Below are positions 1 through 6,529 of a stretch of 24,545 bases of DNA, piece after piece. The translations under genes were made by a program, and so were the position numbers. The stretch spans positions 1 to 24,545 of the forward strand of contig JAADCW010000130.1 in assembly GCA_013154225.1 (NCBI GenBank), written 5' to 3'. The stretch comes from Chloroflexota bacterium (lineage in GTDB: Bacteria; Chloroflexota; Anaerolineae; Anaerolineales; DRMV01). Each line of letters begins with the position of its first letter. Positions within the stretch are counted from its first letter, which is position 1. Under the pieces are notes generated by a model. It had not been told where the DNA came from and did not search any database. It worked only from the letters and a program-made list of their open reading frames with translations.

Positions 1-1
1 C

Positions 2-652
2 TTAGGCCGCCGACATGGTGCGGATGTCTTCGAATTTCTCAACCAGATCTTTGAGGGCTTCTTTGACTTCCTCTTCGGTCAAGCCGGAGAGTTTGATGGT
101 GATGAGCGCGGTCGAAGGATCATCACCCGCGAAAGTGCCCAGGGAGATGATGTTGCCGCCCGCGTCTGAGATGGCTTTGGTGAGTTGGGCGAGTTCGCCC
201 TTGACGTTGGGTACCAAAATGGCAACCCGCACGCCCGGAACACGGGCACCCATCATCTCCAGGAAGATCTTGAAGAGGTCGGTTTCGGTGATGATGCCCA
301 CGACTTTCCCGTCTCGCACTACAGGCAGGCCGCCGATTTTGTTGTCGGCCATGATGCGTGCGGCTTCCTCGATGGGCGTGTCTTCGGTTACGGTAATCAC
401 GTCGCGGGTCATCACCTCTTCGACCGTGATTTTGCTCAACAGATAGTTGATTTCCCACACGCTCAGCGTGGTCGCGGGGGAGGGCGAAGCGTTCAGCAGG
501 TCTTTGTCGGAGACAATCCCGACCAGTTTGCCATCTTTGACCACCGGCGTGCGGCGGATGTGTTCGGTGCGCATCAAATTGAGCGCGTCCACCACCGGCA
601 TGTCGGGCGGAATGGTAATCACAGGGTGCGACATACGATCGCCGACGAGCAT
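2..652 (-). CDS. CBS-CBS-ACT domain sensor protein (AcuB-like)
   Basis: 216 aa, complete. Two CBS domains (about residues 1-60 and 74-130) precede an ACT domain (about 138-205). The CBS repeats are visible as paired segments such as RRTPVVKDGKLVGIVSDKDL and GGLPVVRDGKVVGIITETDL. The ACT part has the usual pattern of a hydrophobic strand, VPNVKGELAQLTKAISDAGG and a second strand. CBS pairs generally bind adenine nucleotides and ACT domains often bind amino acids, so a cytosolic regulator sensing energy state and an amino acid is likely, but the target is not shown. The start is supported by a strong AGAGGAGGT site ending 7 nt before ATG. It lies 114 nt downstream of livF on the same strand, so it could be read from the liv transcript. 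The family call is firm; the physiological role is inferred. Confidence 0.88.
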   Translation of the reverse strand: MLVGDRMSHPVITIPPDMPVVDALNLMRTEHIRRTPVVKDGKLVGIVSDKDLLNASPSPATTLSVWEINYLLSKITVEEVMTRDVITVTEDTPIEEAARIMADNKIGGLPVVRDGKVVGIITETDLFKIFLEMMGARVPGVRVAILVPNVKGELAQLTKAISDAGGNIISLGTFAGDDPSTALITIKLSGLTEEEVKEALKDLVEKFEDIRTMSAA

Positions 653-766
653 GGTTTTACCTCCTCTTGTAGAGAGAAACAGCGCAAGTGATACGAAACT
701 TAGGTTGTGCTTCTATACATAGTTTACTGCATTTTCTGCTTTGTGAAAAGTGACACTTATAACCCG
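653..766 (-). other. AT-rich gap between livF and the CBS-ACT gene
   Basis: This 114-nt gap is clearly richer in A/T than the surrounding genes. Read on the minus strand it holds a short weak inverted repeat just after the livF stop (ATAAC-CC-GTTAT) without a U-run, then TATGTATAGA, which could serve as a -10 region, then the strong ribosome-binding site of the CBS-ACT gene. I see no convincing -35 box and no proper terminator. The CBS-ACT gene may therefore have its own weak promoter, be read through from liv, or both. Confidence 0.35.
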
Positions 767-1477
767 TTATAGACCGAGGTAGGCTTTTTGCACGTCGGGA
801 TTGCTCGCCACGGCTTTTGAAGGCCCTTCGATTTCGATGCGCCCTTCGGAAAGCACATAAGCGTAGTCGGTGACGGCCAGCGCCATTTTGACGTTTTGTT
901 CCACCAACAGCACGGTGATGCCGGTGTCGCGCAGTTTTTTCAGGCTTTCGAAGAGTTGGAGCACTAAAACAGGCGCGAGACCCAGCGAAAGTTCGTCAAT
1001 CATCAACACTTTAGGCGAGGCCATGATCCCGCGGGCCACAGCCAGCATTTGCTGTTCGCCGCCGCTCATGGTGCCTGCTTTTTGGTTGCGGCGGTCTTTC
1101 AGGCGCGGAAACATGTCAAACACCAGTTCCAGGTTGCGCTGGAAGTCCGCGCGGGAGCGCTTGGGCGAGGCGCCCATTTCCAGGTTTTCTTGCACAGTCA
1201 TGTTGGTGAAGAGTTGTCGCCCTTCAGGCACCAGCACCAGGCCGCGCGCCGCTTTGGCGTGGGGGGGCAGTTTGCTGACGTCTTCGCCTTCAAAGAGCAC
1301 CTGGCCGCTCCACGGGCGATTGAGCCCCATGATGGTGCGGAGCAGGGTGGTCTTGCCTGCGCCGTTCGCGCCCACAAGGGAGACCATCTGCCCTTTTTGG
1401 AGCGCCAACGTCACGCCCCACAGGATTTGCACCTCGCCGTAGCCAGATGTTACATCGCGCATTTCCAGGATAGCCAT
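767..1477 (-). CDS. livF: LIV-type amino-acid ABC transporter ATPase, LivF
   Basis: 236 aa from the chosen start. It is one of two cytoplasmic ATPases powering uptake of branched-chain or related amino acids. Walker A GANGAGKT is at about 36-43, the signature is MSGGEQQ at about 137-143, and Walker B VLMIDE is at about 157-162. LVLVPEGRQLF and the ending VQKAYLGL are typical of LivF rather than LivG. An in-frame ATG two codons upstream (1483) is possible. I prefer 1477 because the GAGG element lies only about 2 nt from the upstream ATG but about 8 nt from this one. It follows livG by about 28 nt and is the last transporter gene. Substrate specificity cannot be read from the ATPase. Confidence 0.93.
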   Translation of the reverse strand: MAILEMRDVTSGYGEVQILWGVTLALQKGQMVSLVGANGAGKTTLLRTIMGLNRPWSGQVLFEGEDVSKLPPHAKAARGLVLVPEGRQLFTNMTVQENLEMGASPKRSRADFQRNLELVFDMFPRLKDRRNQKAGTMSGGEQQMLAVARGIMASPKVLMIDELSLGLAPVLVLQLFESLKKLRDTGITVLLVEQNVKMALAVTDYAYVLSEGRIEIEGPSKAVASNPDVQKAYLGL

Positions 1478-1505
1478 ACGCATTCCCTCGTTTTCAGGAT
1501 GGTTG

Positions 1506-2252
1506 CTATTCGCCTTGCATTAGGCGCTCGGCAAGTTTCGGATCGCCCAGGTATGCGTGGATGACCTTTTCGTTTTGGGCGATTTCTTCAGGTGTGCCTT
1601 CGGCAATGAGTTTGCCGAAGTCCAACACCAGGATGCGGTCGGAAACGTTCATGATCGCGCTCATCACGTGCTCGATCATGATGATGGTGATGCCGCGATC
1701 GCGAATTGCGCGGACTGTTTCCACCATGCGAGCAATTTCCGAGGGGTTGAGGCCAGCCAGTACCTCATCCAACAGCAGGAGTTTGGGTTGGGCCGCGATA
1801 GCCCGAGCGAGTTCCAGGCGTTTTTTCTGGGCAACGTTCAGGCTACCTGCCAGTTGATCGGCCTTGCTGGCCAGGCCCACAAATTCCAGCACTTCGTCAG
1901 CGGCTTGGGCCGCTTGCTTGAGGTTGGCGTTGGCATGGCCAAAGCACGCGCCGACCATGACGTTTTCCCGCACGCTCAATTCGTTGAGGGGGCGGACGAT
2001 TTGGTGGGTGCGGGCCAGCCCCTTGCGGGCCAGGTAGTAGGGCTTTTTGCCGGTAACATCTTCGCCTTGGAAGATCACGCGCCCCTCTTCAGGCGTATAG
2101 ACGCCGTCAATCACGTTGAAGAGGGTGGTTTTTCCTGCCCCGTTAGGCCCGATGAGGCCCAGGATTTGCCCTTCGGGGAGGTCGAAGGTAACCTGTGTCA
2201 GCGCCTGAAGGCCGCCGAAGCGTTTGGTGACCCCTTGTACTTGCAGAATCAT
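1506..2252 (-). CDS. livG: LIV-type amino-acid ABC transporter ATPase, LivG
   Basis: 248 aa. Second cytoplasmic ATPase of the transporter. Walker A GPNGAGKT is at about 35-42, and Walker B LLLLDE followed by the LivG hallmark VLAGLNPSE is at about 158-171. The ABC signature is LNVAQKKRLELARA rather than LSGGQ. A degenerate signature of this kind occurs in LivG-like ATPases, so I do not read it as inactivation. The start codon overlaps the end of livM by 4 nt (ATGA arrangement), implying translational coupling. The C-terminal stretch EEIAQNEKVIHAYLGD matches the family's usual end. Confidence 0.94.
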   Translation of the reverse strand: MILQVQGVTKRFGGLQALTQVTFDLPEGQILGLIGPNGAGKTTLFNVIDGVYTPEEGRVIFQGEDVTGKKPYYLARKGLARTHQIVRPLNELSVRENVMVGACFGHANANLKQAAQAADEVLEFVGLASKADQLAGSLNVAQKKRLELARAIAAQPKLLLLDEVLAGLNPSEIARMVETVRAIRDRGITIIMIEHVMSAIMNVSDRILVLDFGKLIAEGTPEEIAQNEKVIHAYLGDPKLAERLMQGE

Positions 2253-3223
2253 ATCAACAACCTCCGCACCTTAGGGTAGCGCTGGCGCAGCCAACCCACC
2301 AGCCCGCGAGGGATGAACAGCACGATGATGAGCAGCAAAACGCCCGAGATGGCCAATTGCAGGTTCTTGAAGAGGGGGCTAACCAGCAGGAAGTCGCGCA
2401 TGGTTTCGTAGCCCGCTGCGCCCAGGATGGGCCCCAAAACCGTGCCTTGGCCGCCGAGCATGATCATCACGATCATCACGATGGAGGTGTTCAGCGGGAA
2501 GGCCAGGCCAGGTTCGATGGTGCCGTTCTTGAAGAACACCAGCGCCCCTACCATCCCAGGAATGACAGCCGAGAGCACGTAAGCCCAGGTTTTGGCATTG
2601 GGGGCAACCACGCCCATGACCTCGGCGGCGTCTTCGTCTTCACGGATGGCCAGCAGGCCCAAGCCAAATTTGGAAGTGCGCACCCAGTAACTCACCAGGA
2701 TGACCAACAGGGTGAGCCCCAGGATGATGTAGAACGAGAGTTGCAATGCGTTGGCTGGGCCGCCGTAGAGTTTGTAAATCTTGAAGTTGAGCGTCATACC
2801 CGTGGGGCCGCCAAAAGGCTCAAAGTTGTTGATGAAAGCCCGCACGGCTTCGTTGACGCCGATGGTGGCCAGGGCGAAGTAAGCGCCTCGGAGCCGCAGA
2901 ATGGCCAAACCCAGCAGGTAGGCCAGCAAGCCAGCGGCCAGACCGCCTGCCAGAATGGCCAACCACAGGCTCCAGCCGCGCTCTGAGATGAGGTAGAACC
3001 CTACATAGCCGCCCAGGCCGTAAAATACCACATGACCGAAACTGACATACCCTGTATAGCCCAAGAGGATATTGAGGCTGGATGCCAGGGCAACTGCCCG
3101 CAAAACGGTGAATGCGGTTTCTCGATCCAGCGCGTTGCCTGTGAGCATGGGCCAGATGCCGATGAGAAGCACCGCGCCCAGGCTAAGCCACAGGCTGGCG
3201 TGTTGTTGTATCCTTTTGCTCAT
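2249..3223 (-). CDS. livM: LIV-type amino-acid ABC transporter permease, LivM
   Basis: 324 aa, polytopic inner-membrane permease with about eight to ten hydrophobic segments. Family landmarks include SLNILLGYTGYVSFGHVVFYGLGGY near residues 48-72 (split here as SLNILLGYTGYVS and FGHVVFYGLGGY), the coupling-loop segment LLAIREDEDAAEVMGV for ATPase contact, and a late GGQGTVLGPILGA motif. It pairs with LivH to form the translocation pore. The gene overlaps livH upstream and livG downstream by 4 nt each, so the three are almost certainly translationally coupled. The C-terminus ends in a basic cytoplasmic tail (LRQRYPKVRRLLI). Confidence 0.94.
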   Translation of the reverse strand: MSKRIQQHASLWLSLGAVLLIGIWPMLTGNALDRETAFTVLRAVALASSLNILLGYTGYVSFGHVVFYGLGGYVGFYLISERGWSLWLAILAGGLAAGLLAYLLGLAILRLRGAYFALATIGVNEAVRAFINNFEPFGGPTGMTLNFKIYKLYGGPANALQLSFYIILGLTLLVILVSYWVRTSKFGLGLLAIREDEDAAEVMGVVAPNAKTWAYVLSAVIPGMVGALVFFKNGTIEPGLAFPLNTSIVMIVMIMLGGQGTVLGPILGAAGYETMRDFLLVSPLFKNLQLAISGVLLLIIVLFIPRGLVGWLRQRYPKVRRLLI

Positions 3224-4077
3224 TCTTCCCCTCCGAACAGGCCGTTAGGTTTGACAAGCAAAATCACCACAAAGAGCACGAATTCCAGCACCGGCGTCCA
3301 TGTGGTGGGCATGACCAGCGGCACAAGGCTTTCGATATCGCCCAAAATCAGGCCGCCGAAGAGGGAGCCGACCGGGTTCCCCAACCCGCCCAAGACGCCA
3401 ATCACGAAACTCTTGAGTTCGTAACTGCCACCGCTCAAGATGGTGAAGGGGAAGACCGTGGCAATGAGCGCCCCGGAAACCGCCGCCAGCATGGTGCCCA
3501 GCCCGAAACTCAGGGCCAGCACCTGGGCTGATGGCACGCCGACGATTTCGGCCGCGTCGCGGTTGTCGGTCACGGCACGGATGTAGCGGCCGGGGCGGGT
3601 GTATTTGAGGAAGAGGAACAGGCCTGCCGCAACCAGGATGGCCACCAGGGCCGCAATGAGCCGCGTGGTCGGGACAACGGCAGGTCCCAGATGAACACTG
3701 CCCAGATCCAGGGGCACGTTGCGGGGGGAGGTTTTGAAAATGCTGGTGCCCACGCCAATGATGATCATGTTGACCGCGTAGGTTGCCAGCAGGGTTGAGA
3801 GTTCTGGTGCGTCAATGACACGATGAACGGCAATGAAATAGATGACGATGCCGAAAAGAAGCCCCAGGACTGCAGTGATGGCCACTGCAATGTAGGCTGA
3901 AATGCCCAGCGCGGTAAAGAGCAGGTAAACGCTGAACATGCCCAGAGCAATGATTGCCCCGTGGGACAGGTTGATGACGTTCATCACGCCCCAAATCAGG
4001 GTCAACCCCATAGCGGCAATGCCATACACAAAGCCCAAAAGCAAGCCGTCAATGAGGGAGCGAATCAAAGCGTCCAT
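3220..4077 (-). CDS. livH: LIV-type amino-acid ABC transporter permease, LivH
   Basis: 285 aa, polytopic permease. The N-terminus LIDGLLLGFVYGIAAMGLTL followed by IWGVMNVINLSHGAIIALG is diagnostic of LivH. The coupling-loop motif RAVTDNRDAAEIVGV and the late FVIGVLGGLGNPVGSLFGGL segment are also present. Together with LivM it forms the membrane channel for amino acids delivered by LivK. The gene starts 100 nt after livK, behind a hairpin, and overlaps livM by 4 nt. Placement after the hairpin suggests lower expression than livK, as is usual for binding-protein operons. Confidence 0.94.
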   Translation of the reverse strand: MDALIRSLIDGLLLGFVYGIAAMGLTLIWGVMNVINLSHGAIIALGMFSVYLLFTALGISAYIAVAITAVLGLLFGIVIYFIAVHRVIDAPELSTLLATYAVNMIIIGVGTSIFKTSPRNVPLDLGSVHLGPAVVPTTRLIAALVAILVAAGLFLFLKYTRPGRYIRAVTDNRDAAEIVGVPSAQVLALSFGLGTMLAAVSGALIATVFPFTILSGGSYELKSFVIGVLGGLGNPVGSLFGGLILGDIESLVPLVMPTTWTPVLEFVLFVVILLVKPNGLFGGEE

Positions 4078-4121
4078 ACACGGTTCTCCACAAAGGGGAT
4101 GGATTGATTCTCATGAGGGAC

Positions 4122-4163
4122 AAAAAAGCCTCCCCAGAGGGGCGAACCCCTCTTGGGGAGGCT
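4122..4163 (-). terminator. Attenuating terminator hairpin between livK and livH
   Basis: Read on the minus strand, AGCCTCCCCAAGAGGGG pairs with its partner arm across a TTCG loop, with one bulged A, and is followed by six T (4122-4127). This is a complete intrinsic terminator 14 nt after the livK stop. Because livH follows only about 45 nt later with no promoter I can see, it most likely terminates part of the transcripts and sets a high binding-protein to permease ratio. Confidence 0.85.
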
Positions 4164-4177
4164 GACAGTCTTACCGG

Positions 4178-5539
4178 TCAGCGAAGCGGATACACAGGCG
4201 CAGCAGTCGCACCCTCTTTCGGCCAGACAACCTCTTTCACCAGTTTGCCGTCCTTATCCTGCCACTGGACGTAAACCATCTCGTGGCCGATTTGGAGGCC
4301 GTGAGCGTCTTCACTGGTGTCGAACTTGATGTGGCCGAAGAAGATAAGCAGGTCCATGTTGTCGAGCGCGGCCTTGACCTTGTCGGGGTCAACGGAATCC
4401 GCGTCCATGATGGCCTTTTGCAGCACCAGGCCAGCCGCGTAACCACCAGCTGCGTGGTAACTGGGGGTTTCGCCGTAGGCATCTTCATAGGCCTTGGCAA
4501 ATTCGGCGCTGGTGGGGCCGAACCATGCCAGGCCGGCGGCTTTGGCGCTCTCGGGCGAGTAGTTGGCCGAGGGTTCCCACTGGCTGGGGCCTACCACGTT
4601 CTTGGCCGCGTCGCCCAGTTCGCTAAAGCCATTGTCGGCCGGCGCAACCAAGAGGGCCAGGTATTTGATGTCCAACTGCTTTTCGTACAGCTGGCGAGCA
4701 AAGGTGGAACCGTCCTGGAAGTGGCCGCCGCCCATCACGGCTTCGGCGCCGCTGTCCGCAATCTTGTTGATGAACGCACCAAAGTCGGTGGTGCCAGGAT
4801 CGTAACCTTCAAACAACACAACTTCGTAGCCCTGCTGTTCAGCGTAGTCTTTCGCGGCACCAACCACAGCCTGAGAGAACTTGCTGTTTTCGTACACGAA
4901 AGCCACTTTCTTCAGGTTGGGGTCCAGGCTCTTCAGCAGGTCCACAGCGCCCGTCAGGTAGCGGCTGGCCGGGGTGTAGATCTGATACACCCGCTCGTAG
5001 CCTTTGGTGTAAATGGAGTCGGAAGCCGCACCGGTGGCCAGCATGATCTTGCCATACTGCTCAGAGACCACCGCAGCCATGGAAGTCAGACCGCTGGAGT
5101 AGGGGCTGATCAGGAAGTCGGCATTGTCTTCGGTGATCAGGCGGGTGTACAACTGTTGCACTTTGTCGCCCGTGCTCTCGTCATCGTAGTACACAGTCTT
5201 GAATTTCACCACGGTGCCATCGCTCAGTTTGATGCCGCCTTGATCGTTGACTTGCTTGACCCACAGTTCCAGGCCCTGGGTTTGGCTGGAGGATTCTTCG
5301 TTGTACTTACCGGTCTGGGACTGGGTGAAGCCGATGGTGACCGTGACCTCTTTGGCCTCGGGGGCCTCACTGGCTTCTGCCGGCGCCTGAGTGGCCTCGG
5401 CCGGAGCCTGGGTCACTTCGGCTTCGTTCCCGCCCGAGGAAGGCGCACTGGTCGCCTCGGACGAGGTGCTTTGGCAGCCAACCAACACCAGGCTGGCGAG
5501 CACCAAGAGGCCGAGGAACAGATATAACTTCCGTCGCAT
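4178..5539 (-). CDS. livK: Amino-acid-binding lipoprotein of the LIV transporter (LivK-like)
   Basis: 453 aa. Extracytoplasmic substrate-binding protein, lipid-anchored: a basic N-terminus (MRRK) and hydrophobic core end in the lipobox LVGC with Cys22. A low-complexity linker follows (about residues 23-63) with near-repeats of TQAPAEA, then the periplasmic-binding-protein type I fold starting at VTVTIGFTQSQTGKY. Segments such as LELWVKQVNDQGGI and TSAEFAKAYEDAYGETPSYH are typical of Leu/Ile/Val and related amino-acid receptors. The ligand cannot be assigned from sequence alone. The start is supported by AAGGAGGAG about 5 nt upstream. First gene of the liv operon. Confidence 0.92.
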   Translation of the reverse strand: MRRKLYLFLGLLVLASLVLVGCQSTSSEATSAPSSGGNEAEVTQAPAEATQAPAEASEAPEAKEVTVTIGFTQSQTGKYNEESSSQTQGLELWVKQVNDQGGIKLSDGTVVKFKTVYYDDESTGDKVQQLYTRLITEDNADFLISPYSSGLTSMAAVVSEQYGKIMLATGAASDSIYTKGYERVYQIYTPASRYLTGAVDLLKSLDPNLKKVAFVYENSKFSQAVVGAAKDYAEQQGYEVVLFEGYDPGTTDFGAFINKIADSGAEAVMGGGHFQDGSTFARQLYEKQLDIKYLALLVAPADNGFSELGDAAKNVVGPSQWEPSANYSPESAKAAGLAWFGPTSAEFAKAYEDAYGETPSYHAAGGYAAGLVLQKAIMDADSVDPDKVKAALDNMDLLIFFGHIKFDTSEDAHGLQIGHEMVYVQWQDKDGKLVKEVVWPKEGATAAPVYPLR

Positions 5540-5577
5540 CTTACTCCTCCTTGAGAGTGGTTTGGGAGAATGACCGG

Positions 5578-5598
5578 AATTTGGGCAACGCCCAATTT
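5578..5598. promoter_or_regulatory. Palindrome over the predicted liv transcription start
   Basis: AATTTGGGC-AAC-GCCCAATTT is a nine-position inverted repeat with one mismatch, centred at about 5588 and overlapping the predicted transcription start (about 5593). It could be an operator for a dimeric regulator or a 5'-leader hairpin. No U-run follows in the minus direction, so it is not a terminator. Confidence 0.4.
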
Positions 5599-5599
5599 C

Positions 5600-5608
5600 A
5601 TTTTAGCA
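5600..5608 (-). promoter_or_regulatory. Extended -10 promoter of the liv operon
   Basis: On the minus strand TGCTAAAAT forms an extended -10 element (TGn plus TAAAAT). There is no good -35 box at the usual distance, which extended -10 promoters tolerate. The predicted start is near 5593, giving a leader of about 54 nt that contains the livK ribosome-binding site. The surrounding sequence is A/T-rich relative to the genes. Prediction by eye only. Confidence 0.5.
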
Positions 5609-5639
5609 GTATTGTTTGGGGGGTGGGGCACAGAGTGCG

Positions 5640-5690
5640 TAAAAAAAGGGTAAAAAAGCCCCTGTGCAGGGCTTTCTGCACAGGGGCTTT
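5640..5690 (-). terminator. Strong intrinsic terminator after the response-regulator gene
   Basis: A 15-bp perfect stem: arms 5655-5669 and 5676-5690 with a 6-nt loop. Read on the minus strand it is followed by a T-rich run interrupted only by ACCC. It lies 54 nt after the response-regulator stop and closes the long minus-strand gene set that begins at scpA. It also insulates that set from the liv promoter. Confidence 0.9.
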
Positions 5691-5744
5691 ACAGGCGTGC
5701 GTATAAATTACATTTTATTTTTTGGCTGCGGTCGGGCCATGCTT

Positions 5745-6443
5745 TTAGGCTTCAAACGCGTAACCCACCCCGCGTTCGGTGCGTAAATAGCGCGGGTTGT
5801 TGGGGTCGGGTTCGATTTTTTGCCGCAGTCGGCCGATATATACCCGCAGGTATTCGGCCTCTTGCCCATATTCCGGCCCCCAAACATGGCGCAGAATTTC
5901 GCTGTGGGAGAGCACCTTCCCCGCGTTGCGCATGAGGTATTCCAGCAGGTTGAATTCTGTGGGGGTGAGGGCCACGGGCTTGCCGTGGATGGTGACTTCG
6001 TGGCGCTCGCGGTCAAGCACAATGGGACCTCGCACGATGACTGTGGGTTGGGTTGTGCTTGTGGTGGGCTGGGCGCGCCGCAAAACCGCCTGCACCCGTG
6101 CCAGCAGTTCGCCTACGCCAAAGGGCTTGGTGAGGTAGTCGTCTGCCCCGCGGTTGAGGGCTTGGATTTTGGTGGTTTCTTCGCCCAAGGCCGAAAGCAC
6201 AATGATGGGCACGTTGGAAATCAGGCGGAGTTGTTTGATGACTTCCAACCCGTCCATCTGGGGCATGATGAGGTCCAAAATCACCAGGTCAATGTCGTGG
6301 GCCTGGAATTTTTCCAGCGCGTCCACCCCATTGACCGCGGTTACCACCCGGTAGCCGCGCACATCTAAATTGCGCCGCACGAATTCGCGCAGGCTTTTGG
6401 CGTCATCTACCACCAGCACTGTGGCCTTGTTTTGGTTTGCCAT
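5745..6443 (-). CDS. OmpR/KdpE-type response regulator
   Basis: 232 aa. Receiver domain (about 6-120) with acidic pair D13/D14, phosphoacceptor D57 in VILDLIMP, S84 and K106 in LTKPF. A winged-helix DNA-binding domain follows (about 135-232), with PTEFNLLEYLMRNAGKVLSH and RVYIGRLRQKIEPDPNNPRY. It is a transcription factor activated by the adjacent sensor kinase. The open frame extends upstream, but the ATG at 6443 is preceded by GGAGGAGG at a good distance and begins the conserved receiver strand, so I take that start. It lies 86 nt after the kinase gene. KdpE-like by shape, but no kdp genes are present, so the target is unknown. Confidence 0.92.
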   Translation of the reverse strand: MANQNKATVLVVDDAKSLREFVRRNLDVRGYRVVTAVNGVDALEKFQAHDIDLVILDLIMPQMDGLEVIKQLRLISNVPIIVLSALGEETTKIQALNRGADDYLTKPFGVGELLARVQAVLRRAQPTTSTTQPTVIVRGPIVLDRERHEVTIHGKPVALTPTEFNLLEYLMRNAGKVLSHSEILRHVWGPEYGQEAEYLRVYIGRLRQKIEPDPNNPRYLRTERGVGYAFEA

Positions 6444-6529
6444 GTCAGTTCCTCCTCCGCACGAGGTATTGAGGTGGTCGGGCAGGTTACGGTCGGTAAG
6501 CGGGTTGGGGTGGAAAAGGTTGTGCGAGG

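Noticed and set aside
2066..2252. LivG with degenerate ABC signature as an inactive ATPase
   Set aside because: LivG-like ATPases with LTLA/LNVA-type signatures are a known pattern and Walker A, Walker B and the catalytic Glu are intact.
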